From CAVRGQ01 sp963720785 (lineage in GTDB: Bacteria; Actinomycetota; Acidimicrobiia; IMCC26256; DASPTH01), in contig CAVRGQ010000008.1 in NCBI GenBank assembly GCA_963720785.1, positions 868,001 through 932,000 on the forward strand: DNA of 64,000 nt, given 5' to 3'. The notes below the pieces were generated by a model. The model was not told where the DNA came from. It saw only the letters and a program-made list of their open reading frames with translations, and ran no database searches. Shown piece by piece: positions 1 to 8,288 of the stretch. Both the position numbers and the translations under genes were made by a program. Every line of letters starts with the position of its first letter. Position 1 is the stretch's first letter.

Positions 1-403
1 ACGAGGAGCTCGCAGCGTTCCGGCGGTCGCAGGCGGTGGCGACTCCGCCACGTGACCTGCAGCGCACGGTGATCACGACGTTCGGGAGCGACCTCGCCGT
101 GACGAACACCGAGTTCGTCCCCCACGGCAGCGACGCGGTGGGTCGCTTTGCGCTTTCGACGACCACGAGGTGCTCGCCATGCCGACGGTTCCGGTCATCG
201 CGCCGCTCGTCACCGGCTTCGCCGAGTACCTGATGGTGCTCGCCCGCAATGCGATCCCGTGGAGCCTCGTGGGCTTCCCGGCGATCAGCGTGCCGGTGGG
301 GCGCGTCGACGGCCTGCCCGTCGGCCTGCAGCTCGTCGCACCCCCGCACTGCGAGGACCGCCTCGTCGAGGTCGGTCGCATGGTCGAGCAGACCCTCCGC
401 TGA
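1..403 (+). CDS. Amidase-signature hydrolase, C-terminal end (partial, frameshifted)
   Basis: Only the last ~130 codons of an amidase-signature (GatA/AmiE-like) enzyme are present; the Ser-Ser-Lys catalytic part lies off the left edge. The frame ending at 403 reads FDDHEVLAMPTVPVIAPLV and then PAISVPVGRVDGLPVGLQLV, the typical amidase C-terminal strand followed by the closing helix. Upstream of about position 150 that frame loses similarity and the first ~140 bases read better one frame away (EELAAFRRSQAVATPP), so a frameshift or local rearrangement lies between about 60 and 150. The stop at 401-403 abuts the stop of the convergent transglutaminase-like gene. Family assignment is good; substrate unknown. 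Confidence 0.7.
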
Positions 404-1240
404 TCAGGCGACGCGCGTGAGCTCCACCGTCACCCGCAGGGAGCGGCCGGGACCGCCGTGGAACACGCCCTTGAGCGGCGTGACGTCGGTGTAGTCGCGA
501 CCGCGGGCCACGAGCACGTGGCGCTCCGCGACCGCGGCGCCGCTCGTGGGGTCCACCGGGTGCCAGTCGCCGACCCAGGCGTCGAGCCAGGCGTGGCTCT
601 CCCCCTCGAACGTGACGCCGATCTCGCCGCCGAGCGCCGGGTACAGGTAGCCCGACGCGTAGCGGGCCGGGATCCCCGCGGCGCGCAACACGGCGATGCC
701 GAGGTGCACGTAGTCCTGGCAGACCCCGCGCCCGTTGCGCAGCACCTCGGCCGCGGTGGTGTACACGTTGGTGCTGCCCGACTCGTAGGTCACGTGGCCG
801 CGCAGCCACTCGCCGAGGTGCACGAGCGCGTCCGCAGGCGTCGCGCACGTCTCGCGCAGGCCGGCGGCGACTTCGAGGATCGCATCGTCGGGCTCGGTCA
901 CCGCGGTGGCGCCGAGGTACTCGAAGAAGCGGTCGATCATGCCGGGCGCGTCGATCGCCGCCCAGGTGACCGAGGTGTCGAGGCTGGGGGTGCGTTCCGC
1001 GGTCTCGACCAACGAGGTGCCGATGATCTCGAGCTCGGTGTGCTCGTGGTGCAGGTCGAAGGCGTGCACGCGACTGCCCCAGTAGTCGCGGTAGCGGAAC
1101 AGGTTCGCCGCCGGCGCCACCTCGACGCGGTGCTCCAGCGTGAACTGGCTGGGCGTGTCGAGCGGCGAGATGCGCGCCTCGTTGTACGACGCGTGCACCG
1201 GCGCCTCGTAGTGGTAGTGGGTCGTGTGCTTCACCTTCAT
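404..1240 (-). CDS. Transglutaminase-like cysteine protease-fold protein
   Basis: A 278-residue protein with the bacterial transglutaminase N-terminal strand region (residues 1-80, beginning MKVKHTTHYHYEAPV) and a transglutaminase-like core. The catalytic triad is visible: Cys174 in GRGVCQDYVHL, His216 in ESHAWLDAW and Asp230 in WHPVDPT. I chose the ATG at 1240 because homology begins there; it lies 14 bp past the alpha-E stop. It is the last gene of a three-gene leftward operon (ATP-grasp, alpha-E, transglutaminase), a conserved set proposed to make or process peptide or isopeptide bonds. Such proteins may act as peptidases or amide-bond-forming enzymes; the actual substrate is unknown. Confidence 0.88.
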   Translation of the reverse strand: MKVKHTTHYHYEAPVHASYNEARISPLDTPSQFTLEHRVEVAPAANLFRYRDYWGSRVHAFDLHHEHTELEIIGTSLVETAERTPSLDTSVTWAAIDAPGMIDRFFEYLGATAVTEPDDAILEVAAGLRETCATPADALVHLGEWLRGHVTYESGSTNVYTTAAEVLRNGRGVCQDYVHLGIAVLRAAGIPARYASGYLYPALGGEIGVTFEGESHAWLDAWVGDWHPVDPTSGAAVAERHVLVARGRDYTDVTPLKGVFHGGPGRSLRVTVELTRVA

Positions 1241-1253
1241 GCGCCAGGACACG

Positions 1254-2186
1254 TCACACGCTCCACTCGATGACCCGGGTCTCGCGGAAGTAGCGACGCG
1301 AGATCGCGCTGTGCACGTCGGCGCACCCCGCCTGGATGCCGGCGAGGAGGCGGGGCAGGTCGTCCATGGCGTCGTCGAGGCGCAGGAACTCCAGTTCTGC
1401 GCACTGACGACCGAGATGGCGACGTGCTTCGTCGTCGACGCCGGCACGCGCCGCGCGTGGATCGAGGTCGCCGAGACACTGCTCGGCCGTGGTGAGCGCG
1501 TGGTACACCGAGCGCGGGAACAGCCGGTCGAGCAACAGGAACTCCACCGCACTCGATGCATCGACCGCGTGTTTGTAGGCGCGCAGATAGGCCTCGTAGG
1601 CCGAACACGTGCGCAACGTGGTGGTCCACCCGGTGCGGCCGAACGCGTCGCCGTAGCGCGCCGAGAGCAGTCGCGTCGTCATGTCGGCGCGTTCGAGACA
1701 GCGGCCGACGGTGAGGAAGCGCCAGCCGTCGTCGCGGCTCATCGTGGCGTCGATGATCCCGTTGCAGGCCGCCGCCCGGTCGCGCACCCACAGGAAGAAA
1801 TCGTGACGCGCCACGCCGCCACCGGCGCGCGCGCGGCGCGACAGTTCGCGGTGCGTGGTGTTCAGGGTCTCCCACAGCTCCGACGACAAGGCTTCGCGCG
1901 CGCCGCGCGCGTTCTCCCAGGCCGCGTCGATCGAGCACGTGATCGATCCCGAGAAGGTGGGGTCGAGCGCCAGGAGCGCGGTGACGGTGCCGGCATCGGG
2001 CTCTTCGCCGACCGCCTCGGGCGTCGCGCCCATCGCGTCGAGCAGCGCACGGCACACCGAGGCCTCGTCGGCGCGGCGGTCCTCCAAGAGGAGGTGGTAG
2101 TGCACGTCGAGCAGGCGCGCGGTGTCCTCGGCGCGCTCCACGTAGCGACCGATCCAGTAGAGCGACTCGGCAATGCGACTCAGCAC
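1254..2186 (-). CDS. Alpha-E domain protein
   Basis: A 310-residue, mostly helical alpha-E protein. The N-terminus LSRIAESLYWIGRYVERAE is the hallmark of the family, and the repeated ExARxxRxxLS-type helices are visible (NARGAREALSSELWETLN). The likely start is GTG at 2186, which overlaps the stop of the upstream ATP-grasp gene by 7 bp, so the two are translationally coupled. No catalytic residues are recognised in the family; it is thought to be a partner of circularly permuted ATP-grasp enzymes. In some genomes the two are fused, which supports a physical complex. Function remains unassigned. Confidence 0.9.
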   Translation of the reverse strand: MLSRIAESLYWIGRYVERAEDTARLLDVHYHLLLEDRRADEASVCRALLDAMGATPEAVGEEPDAGTVTALLALDPTFSGSITCSIDAAWENARGAREALSSELWETLNTTHRELSRRARAGGGVARHDFFLWVRDRAAACNGIIDATMSRDDGWRFLTVGRCLERADMTTRLLSARYGDAFGRTGWTTTLRTCSAYEAYLRAYKHAVDASSAVEFLLLDRLFPRSVYHALTTAEQCLGDLDPRAARAGVDDEARRHLGRQCAELEFLRLDDAMDDLPRLLAGIQAGCADVHSAISRRYFRETRVIEWSV

Positions 2187-3817
2187 GGGACGCCTCCTTC
2201 GTTCATGATCGCTCCGCGCCCGCGCTCTCCGCCCTGGTTCTGCTGTTGTTGCTGCTGCTGCGCGTCCTGTTCGGGGAGCGGCCCGATCATCGGCGCCTTC
2301 GCCGTGCGACCGGCGGCCGACGAGCCGTTGACGGACGCGGGCACCACCGAGGCGGGCGACACCTCGCGCCCGTGGTCGGCCGCCGCCAGCACCCAGGTGT
2401 CCTTCGAACCGCCACCCTGGCTGGAGTTCACGATCAGGCTCTCCGCCGGGAGCGCAACGCGGGTGAGCCCGCCCGGCGCCACCCACACGTTGCGCCCGTC
2501 GTTCACCGCGAACGGGCGGAGGTCGAGGTGGCGCGGCCCCATGCCGCCGTCGACGAAGGTGGGCGCGGTGGAGAGCGCGACCGGCTGCTGGGCGATCCAC
2601 CCGCGCGGGTCGGCCAGGATCTTGCCGCGCAGCTCCGAGAGCTCCTCGTCGCTCGCCACCGGGCCGATGACGATGCCCTTGCCGCCGGAACCGTCGACCG
2701 GCTTGAGCACCAGCTCGTCGAGATGCGTGACCACCCATTCGCACACCTCGGCATCCTCGAGGCGGTACGTCTCGACGTTGGCCAGGATCGGCACCTCGCC
2801 GAGGTAGTACTCGATCATCGCCGGCACGAAGGGGTACACGGCCTTGTCGTCGGCCACGCCGTTGCCCGGCGCGTTGGCGATGGTGACGTTGCCGGCGCGC
2901 GCGGCGTTGAGGATCCCCGCGCAGCCGAGCACCGACTCCGGCTTGAAGTGCAGCGGGTCGAGGAAGTCGTCGTCGACGCGCCGGTACACCACGTCGACGC
3001 GCTGCTCGCCCCCGGTGGTGCGCATGTAGACGCGCTGGTCGCGGCACACGAGGTCGCGGCCTTCGACCAATTCCACCCCCATCTGCCGGGCGAGGAACGA
3101 ATGCTCGAAGTAGGCGGAGTTGTGGATGCCGGGCGTGAGCACGACCACGCACGGGTCGTCGACGCCCGGGGGCGCCGTGGCCCGGAACGCCTCGAGCAGG
3201 CGCAGGGGGTAGTCGGCGACGCGCCGGATCCGGTGGCTGGCGAACAGCTCCGGGAACACGTGGGTCATCGCGCGCCGGTTCTCGATCACGTACGAGATAC
3301 CCGACGGCGTCCGCAGGTTGTCCTCCAGCACGCGGAAGGCACCGGCGGCGTCGCGCACCAGGTCGACCCCGGCCACGTGGATGCGCACCCCGCCCGCAGG
3401 TTCGAGCAGCGCGGCGCATCGGTGGAAGTGCGACGAGCTGGCCACCAGGCGCCGCGGCACCACGCCGTCGGCGAGGATCTCGCCCGGCCCGTAGACGTCG
3501 GCGAGGAAGCGCTCGAGCGCGAGCACGCGCTGGCGCACCCCCGCCTCGACCACCGCCCACTCCTCGGCATCGATGATCCGGGGAACCAGGTCGAGCGGGA
3601 AGGGCCGCTCCTCACCCCCACCCAGGGAGAAGGTGATGCCCTGGTCGCGGAAGGCCCGGTCGCGCGCGGCGCAGCGGGCCTCGAAGTCGTCCCGCGACAG
3701 CGTGCCGAGCACACGGTGCAGCGACCGGTAGTGGGAGCGGGGCTCGCCCTCGCTCGCGTACATCTCGTCCCACGCGGCGGCCGGGCGGTACCCCTGGAGG
3801 AGGTCGGTCACGGGCAC
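2180..3817 (-). CDS. Circularly permuted ATP-grasp type 2 protein
   Basis: A 545-residue circularly permuted ATP-grasp enzyme, expected to activate a carboxylate as acyl phosphate and ligate it to an amine. Typical family segments are present: TPSGISYVIENRRAM (about 170-185), VVVLTPGIHNSAYFEH, DVVYRRVDDDFLDPL and the lysine/glycine loop LVLKPVDGSGGKGIVIGP, with the acidic metal-binding region in GPRHLDLRPFAV. The start is the GTG at 3817. The C-terminal ~50 residues are not conserved-looking and include seven consecutive glutamines before NQGG, a low-complexity tail encoded by CAG/CAA near 2245-2265. First gene of the operon with alpha-E and transglutaminase-like proteins; the product is unknown. 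Confidence 0.92.
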   Translation of the reverse strand: MPVTDLLQGYRPAAAWDEMYASEGEPRSHYRSLHRVLGTLSRDDFEARCAARDRAFRDQGITFSLGGGEERPFPLDLVPRIIDAEEWAVVEAGVRQRVLALERFLADVYGPGEILADGVVPRRLVASSSHFHRCAALLEPAGGVRIHVAGVDLVRDAAGAFRVLEDNLRTPSGISYVIENRRAMTHVFPELFASHRIRRVADYPLRLLEAFRATAPPGVDDPCVVVLTPGIHNSAYFEHSFLARQMGVELVEGRDLVCRDQRVYMRTTGGEQRVDVVYRRVDDDFLDPLHFKPESVLGCAGILNAARAGNVTIANAPGNGVADDKAVYPFVPAMIEYYLGEVPILANVETYRLEDAEVCEWVVTHLDELVLKPVDGSGGKGIVIGPVASDEELSELRGKILADPRGWIAQQPVALSTAPTFVDGGMGPRHLDLRPFAVNDGRNVWVAPGGLTRVALPAESLIVNSSQGGGSKDTWVLAAADHGREVSPASVVPASVNGSSAAGRTAKAPMIGPLPEQDAQQQQQQQNQGGERGRGAIMNEGGVPC

Positions 3818-4109
3818 AGTCTCCCGGCCGACCGTTTCCGGCTGGTTACGGCACCTTGACGGCCGGGGTCCACTTCCGCGCGCCTGTGAGAGGGCTGGGA
3901 ATCGGTCGGAACCCCTCGAGTGGGCTCGGCGTTGGTCGGAGACAAGGACTCACCGTACCGGGGCTCCCCGAATTCGGCCGCTCGTTCCCGGCCGCTCGTT
4001 CCGGACCTGTGTTTCGACCGCTTTCTTGACCCGCTCTTACCCGCCTCTCACACCCCGTTGGGGGGCGGTCCATACCTTCGGACCCAGACGTTCGCAGAGG
4101 GAGCAACCA
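3818..4109. other. Divergent intergenic region with a 14-bp tandem repeat
   Basis: No plausible gene is seen in this 292-bp gap between the leftward ATP-grasp operon and the rightward membrane protein gene. It holds a perfect head-to-tail 14-bp duplication, CGGCCGCTCGTTCC, at 3975-3988 and 3989-4002. A TTGACC hexamer at 4026-4031 could be a -35 element for the rightward gene, whose ribosome-binding purine run lies at about 4096-4103. No clear -10 box was found. Confidence 0.5.
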
Positions 4110-4586
4110 ATGGCAGCACCCCAGACCCCCCAGCCCGGCCGGCAGCCCGGTGCGGCCGGACCGGCCGGACCGGCCGGACCGCGGCGCCCCCGCGCCTGGC
4201 TCGCCCGGCGCACGGCCGCGATCCTCAGCGCGGTCGCGGTGTTCGCCCTCGGCGGCCTCATGTACTGGAACGACCACCAGACCGTCACCGCCCAGGCGGC
4301 GACCACGTCGAACACCTCCACCTCGTCGAACTCGTCGAACGGGCGGGTGTACCGCTCCGGTGACGGCGAGGGTGACGGCGGGTCCGAGCACGAGGGCGAC
4401 GGCGGGTCCGAGCACGAGAGCGACGACGGAGGCGACAGCAGCAGCATCGTCGACGACATCACGAAGCTCATCCCCGGCCTGTCGGACAACTCGTCGTCCT
4501 CGTCCTCCTCGTCGAGCTCCGGTTCGTCGAGGTCCGGCACGTCGACCCCCGCTCCGGCCCCCCACTCCACCACCCGAGGGAGCTGA
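4110..4586 (+). CDS. Single-pass membrane protein with acidic repeat and poly-Ser tail
   Basis: A 158-residue protein not matched to a named family. Residues 1-30 are Ala/Pro/Gly/Arg-rich and cytosolic-looking, then one hydrophobic segment at about 33-52 (AAILSAVAVFALGGLMYW) anchors it in the membrane. The outside part is low-complexity: Ser/Thr/Asn run, a duplicated acidic GDGGSEHE motif, a short conserved-looking helix SSIVDDITKLIPGLSDN and then about ten serines. Start ATG 4110 follows AGAGGGAG. It is 3 bp from the ferric-reductase-like gene, so the two are very likely co-transcribed. It may be a partner or electron-transfer substrate of that membrane protein; this is inference. Confidence 0.75.
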   Translation: MAAPQTPQPGRQPGAAGPAGPAGPRRPRAWLARRTAAILSAVAVFALGGLMYWNDHQTVTAQAATTSNTSTSSNSSNGRVYRSGDGEGDGGSEHEGDGGSEHESDDGGDSSSIVDDITKLIPGLSDNSSSSSSSSSSGSSRSGTSTPAPAPHSTTRGS

Positions 4587-4589
4587 CCC

Positions 4590-5321
4590 ATGTCGCAGAT
4601 CCCGTGGTACGCCGCCCGCGCCAGTGGAGTCGTCGCGTGGGCCCTGATCCTCCTCACCTGCGTGTGGGGCCTCATGCTCGCCACCCGCGTGCTCGGCCGC
4701 AAGGCCCCGCCGGCGTGGCTGCTGAGCCTGCACCGCTACCTCGGCGCGCTCGCCCTCGTGTTCGTGGGCGTGCACGTCGGCGCTCTCCTGCTCGACAGCT
4801 ACACGAGCTTCGGCCCCGTCGACCTCCTCGTGCCGTTCGCGACGTCGTGGCACCCGCTCGCCGTCGCCTGGGGCATCGTCGGCATGTACCTGCTCGTGGC
4901 GATCGAGGTCACGTCACTGCTGCGACACAAGCTCTCCAACAAGGTGTGGCACGCCATTCACCTGATGAGCTACTTCCTGCTCGGCATGGTCACGATCCAC
5001 TTCGTGACGGCGGGCACCGACGCCCGGGCGATCCTCGCCAGCACGGCCGCCGTGCTCGTGGCCACCGCCGCGGCGTTCGGCAGCGCAGCGCTCTACCTGT
5101 GGCGCTCCGATCCCGGTGAGCCCATCGAGCGCCCGGCTCGGGCAGCTCGTCCGGCAACTCCGGCAGCTCGCCGTGCCGCTCCGCCGGCTCCCGCAGCTCC
5201 GGCAGTCGTGGTCGCCGACGTGCCGCTCACCGCGAAGCTGGTGACCACCCCCGGGCCGGCACCGGTCTCGTCGACGGCGAGGCCGGTCGCGGTCCCCCCC
5301 AGGAGTTCGTCAGCCCGCTGA
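4590..5321 (+). CDS. Ferric-reductase-like heme membrane protein
   Basis: A 243-residue membrane protein of the ferric reductase-like transmembrane (YedZ/MsrQ/cytochrome b561-like) type. About five hydrophobic segments fill residues 8-175. Histidines placed on helices fit axial ligands for b-type heme: LSLHRYLGALALVFVGVHVGA and VWHAIHLMSYFLLGMVTIH. The C-terminal 60 residues are Ala/Pro-rich and probably disordered; there is no FAD/NAD reductase domain, so electrons must come from or go to another protein. It directly follows the acidic membrane-anchored protein. The last 12 bp overlap the convergent DUF3054 gene. Confidence 0.82.
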   Translation: MSQIPWYAARASGVVAWALILLTCVWGLMLATRVLGRKAPPAWLLSLHRYLGALALVFVGVHVGALLLDSYTSFGPVDLLVPFATSWHPLAVAWGIVGMYLLVAIEVTSLLRHKLSNKVWHAIHLMSYFLLGMVTIHFVTAGTDARAILASTAAVLVATAAAFGSAALYLWRSDPGEPIERPARAARPATPAARRAAPPAPAAPAVVVADVPLTAKLVTTPGPAPVSSTARPVAVPPRSSSAR

Positions 5322-5705
5322 CGCCCTGGACCGGCGGCGGGTCACCACGACGTAGACCAGGCGCCACCCGAAGAAGCAGGCACCGAGGAACAGGGTGGCC
5401 ACGATGGTGAACGCGACCTTGAAGTCGTGACCGTCGACGGCGATCCGCAGCACCATCCCCAGGACGACCGTCGTCAGCCAGAGGATCGCCACCCGGCCCC
5501 ACGCGAGCGGCGCCCGGTCGAGACGGGCGATCGCCCACCCGACCACCAGCGCGACCGCGAACGGCCAGACCACCCGGAGGAACCCCGTGAACCCGGCGTC
5601 CTCGTGGTGCGTGCGCCGCCCGATCAGCACGAACACGACCACGGCGACGAGATCGACGAGGAACGCGATCCAGGCGCTGATGCGGGGCGAGGACTCGTCA
5701 CTCAT
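5310..5705 (-). CDS. DUF3054 family membrane protein
   Basis: A 131-residue integral membrane protein with four predicted hydrophobic helices. Segments WIAFLVDLVAVVVFVLIGRR, WPFAVALVVGWAIARL, WLTTVVLGMVLRI and FTIVATLFLGACFFGWR match the DUF3054 layout and usual length. The ATG at 5705 fits the family start. The stop overlaps the end of the convergent ferric-reductase-like gene by 12 bp. Function is unknown in the family. Upstream the region is shared with the divergent CysQ-like gene. Confidence 0.85.
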   Translation of the reverse strand: MSDESSPRISAWIAFLVDLVAVVVFVLIGRRTHHEDAGFTGFLRVVWPFAVALVVGWAIARLDRAPLAWGRVAILWLTTVVLGMVLRIAVDGHDFKVAFTIVATLFLGACFFGWRLVYVVVTRRRSRASAG

Positions 5706-5750
5706 GGCCCCAGTGTCGCGGTGCCGGTCCCGGCCACGCGGATCGGCCGC

Positions 5751-5756
5751 TAGCGT
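5751..5756 (+). promoter_or_regulatory. -10 box of a probable leaderless promoter (CysQ-like gene)
   Basis: TAGCGT lies 8 bases before the GTG start at 5765, with no ribosome-binding purine run between. This spacing would place the transcript start at or next to the start codon. The same arrangement recurs before several other genes in the window. Confidence 0.45.
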
Positions 5757-5764
5757 CTCGACCC

Positions 5765-6528
5765 GTGACTGCACCCGTGACCCCCGAGGACCACCGCCAG
5801 GCCGCCGAGATCGCCACTGCGGCCGGCCGGCTGCTGCTCGACCTGCGCGTCGCACTCGACGACCCCACCACCGACCCGCAGGTGCTCAAGGCCGAGGGCG
5901 ACCGCGCGTTCGCACGAATTCATCGTGGCCGAGCTCGCACGGCGCTACCCGACGGATGCCGTGCTCTCCGAAGAGGGCGTCGACGACACCGCGCGCCTCA
6001 CGGCCGAGCGGGTGTGGATCGTCGACCCGCTCGACGGCACGCGCGAGTACGGCGAGGCCGGCCGCTCCGACTGGGCGGTGCACGTCGCGCTCGGTGATGG
6101 CGGGAGCGGTGGTGGCCGCGGCGGTCGCGCTCCCCGGACGCGATCTCACCCTCTCGAGCGACCCCGCCCCCACCCTCGCGCCCGCGATCGACGGCCCGCC
6201 GCGCCTCGTGGTGAGCCGCACGCGTCCGCCGGCCATCGCCGAGGAGCTGCGCGAGCACCTTTCCGGCGAGCTGGTCCCGCTGGGCTCGGCCGGCGCGAAG
6301 GCCATGGCCGTGGTGCTCGGCGACGCCGACGTGTACGCGGACAGCGGCGGCCAGTACGAGTGGGACTCCGCCGCGCCGGTCGGGGTGGCCGCCGCCGCGG
6401 GGCTGCACGTGTCGCGACTCGACGGCTCGCCGCTCGTCTACAACCGCGGGGAGCCGTACCTGCCCGACCTGCTCATCTGCCGGCCGGAGCTGGTCGACGC
6501 GGTGTTGACCGTCACGCGCAACGCGTAG
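5765..6528 (+). CDS. cysQ: CysQ-like 3'(2'),5'-bisphosphate nucleotidase (two frameshifts)
   Basis: An inositol-monophosphatase-superfamily enzyme closest in visible motifs to actinobacterial CysQ, which hydrolyses PAP from sulfate assimilation. Metal-site motifs are VLSEEG, VDPLDGTREYGEA and, in the C-terminal part, GGQYEWDSAAPVGVAAAAGL, followed by the CysQ-like end DGSPLVYNRGEPYLPDLLIC. The coding sequence is split across three frames. One shift is at about 5909, where GCGTTCGC reads through as RASHEF if one T is removed; the other is at about 6090-6100. All catalytic blocks survive on both sides, so sequencing indels are likely, but a true pseudogene cannot be excluded. Expected length is about 254 residues. 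Functional partner: cysD-cysNC at 36.2 kb. Confidence 0.8.
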
Positions 6529-6556
6529 TTCGTCCGCGTGGAACGACGGAGCGTCG

Positions 6557-7294
6557 TCACAGGACTCGCGTGACGAGGAAGAACACCGAGAAGGCCACCA
6601 GCGCGATGCCGAAGAGCGTGCGCGTGACAACGTCGGGAAGCTTCGTGCCGTAGCGGGCACCGACCATCGACGCGGGAACCATTCCGAGCGCGAACGCGCC
6701 GGCGACCATCCAGTCGATGTCGCCGAGCGCCCAGTGCGTGATGAGCGTGGGCACCACGAGCGCCACCGCGGCGACGAGCGCGGTCCCCGCCGCCCGGGCC
6801 GCGGTGAACCCGAGGCCGAGGACGAAGAGCGGCACGAGCAGGAAGCCGCCACCGTTGGCGAGCATGCCGGCGAAGAAGGCTGCGCCGGTCGCCATGGCGA
6901 CGACGGTCACGGTGCTGTGGGTGCGCGCCTCGCCCCGCTGAGCATGCTTCGCCGAATTGGGCACCAACATGCGCACGCCGATGCCGAGCAGCACCACACC
7001 CGAGATGACGAGCAGGATGTCACCCCCGACCTGGCGGCCGACGAACGCACCGACGATCACCGCGGGGAGGCCGGCGAGGATGGTGAGCTTCGCGACCCGA
7101 CGGTCGAGCATGCCCACCTTGAGGTATTCGCGTGCCCCCGCGATCGAGGACGGCAGGATGGCCGGCAGCGGTGACGCGACCGCGAGCACCGGCGGCACGC
7201 CCATGAGCGCGAGCACGGGCGTGGCGAACGCGGAGCCCCCGGCCCCGAAGAGCCCGAAGACCATGCCGACGCCTGCGCCGGCCAGGACGAACAT
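6557..7294 (-). CDS. TauE/SafE family anion exporter
   Basis: A 245-residue membrane protein of the TauE/SafE (TSUP) family, which moves sulfite, sulfonates or related organic anions. Eight or so hydrophobic segments are visible. The two internal half-repeats each begin with a glycine-rich turn: VFGLFGAGGSAFATPVL in the first half and GMLANGGGFLLVPLFVLGL in the second. I chose ATG 7294, preceded by GGAGGTG; a GTG at 7306 is an alternative. The gene is divergent from a LysR regulator 82 bp away, which probably controls it. It neighbours the CysQ-like gene, suggesting a role in sulfur-anion handling (inference). Confidence 0.9.
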   Translation of the reverse strand: MFVLAGAGVGMVFGLFGAGGSAFATPVLALMGVPPVLAVASPLPAILPSSIAGAREYLKVGMLDRRVAKLTILAGLPAVIVGAFVGRQVGGDILLVISGVVLLGIGVRMLVPNSAKHAQRGEARTHSTVTVVAMATGAAFFAGMLANGGGFLLVPLFVLGLGFTAARAAGTALVAAVALVVPTLITHWALGDIDWMVAGAFALGMVPASMVGARYGTKLPDVVTRTLFGIALVAFSVFFLVTRVL

Positions 7295-7362
7295 CCACCA
7301 CTGCACCTCCCCACACTGACGGAGGCTCGGGCAGAAGTCCAAGACGTGGATTGTCTTGATTG

Positions 7363-7379
7363 CATAAGCTTTGCCTATG
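7363..7379. promoter_or_regulatory. Candidate LysR-type operator
   Basis: CATA at 7363-7366 and TATG at 7376-7379 form a short inverted repeat spaced by nine bases, fitting the T-N11-A pattern of LysR-type sites. It lies in the divergent interval between the exporter and the LysR gene and overlaps the regulator's start codon, which would suit autoregulation. Short enough to be chance. Confidence 0.3.
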
Positions 7380-8245
7380 GATCTCCGGCGTCTCGGCCTC
7401 TTCCTCGCGGTGGTCGACGAGGGCGGCATGACCCGAGCCGCCGAGGCGCAGCACGTCTCGCAGCCCTCGGTGTCGCAGGCGGTGCGCGAGCTGGAGGCGG
7501 AGCTCGGCACCGCGCTGTTCCACCGGGTGGGCCGGGGCCTGGTGCTCACCCCCGCCGGGGAGGCCCTGGTCGCTCCGGCCCGTCAGGCGCTGCGCGACGT
7601 CGAGACCGCGTGCGCGCCGCCGTGGAGGCCGTCGCCGGGGTGACCGCCGGGCACCTCGACCTCTGCGCCCTCCCCACACTGGCCGTCGACCCCCTCGCCA
7701 CGCTGGTCGGCGCCTTCCGGGTCGCGCACCCCGACGTGACCATCCGGCTCGCCGATCCGGTCGACAGCGCCGCCCTCGTCACGATGGTCACCTCGGGCGA
7801 TGTCGAGATCGCCATCACGGTCGGCACCCCGGCCGACACCGGTCTCGAAGTGCGCCAACTCGGCCACCAGGACCTGCTCGCGGTGCTCCCACCCGGCACG
7901 CCGCTCCATGGACGCAGCATCGACGTGCACCAACTCGCCGCGTTCCCGTTGGTCGCCGCGTCTCCGGGCACCGCAACGCGCAACCAACTCGAGGAGGCCT
8001 TCGGGAGCGCCGGTGCGGTGCCCCACGTCGCGGTCACCACCGCGCAACGCGAGGCGATCCTCCCGCTCGTGCTCGCCGGAGCCGGCGCCACGCTCTTCCC
8101 GGGACCCCTCGCCGAGCAGGCCGCCGCGCTCGGCGCGGTGGTGGTGCCGCTGCGCCCGAGCCTCACCCGCGCGATCGTCGCCCTCCACCGGCCCGGTCCG
8201 CTCTCCCCGGCCGCCGCGGCCTTCCTGGACCTCGCCCTCGGCTGA
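7377..8245 (+). CDS. LysR-family transcriptional regulator (frameshifted)
   Basis: A LysR regulator of about 289 residues. The N-terminal helix-turn-helix is clear: MDLRRLGLFLAVVDEGGMTRAA, then AQHVSQPSVSQAVRELEAELG and LFHRVGRGLVLTPAGEAL. The effector domain continues in another frame from AAVEAVAGVTAGHLDL to the stop at 8245, with typical segments DVTIRLADPVD and GDVEIAITVG. The break is one base near 7610-7615 (DVETA then VRAAVEAV), which suggests a sequencing indel. ATG 7377 is the natural family start. It is divergent from the TauE/SafE exporter and likely regulates it in response to a sulfur compound (inference). Confidence 0.82.
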
Positions 8246-8288
8246 GCACCTCTGGCAAGAAACCCGACTCATTCGCTAGGGTTTCGGC

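Noticed and set aside
458..1273. A 271-codon open frame on the plus strand
   Set aside because: It is the antisense shadow of the transglutaminase-like gene, which has an intact catalytic triad.
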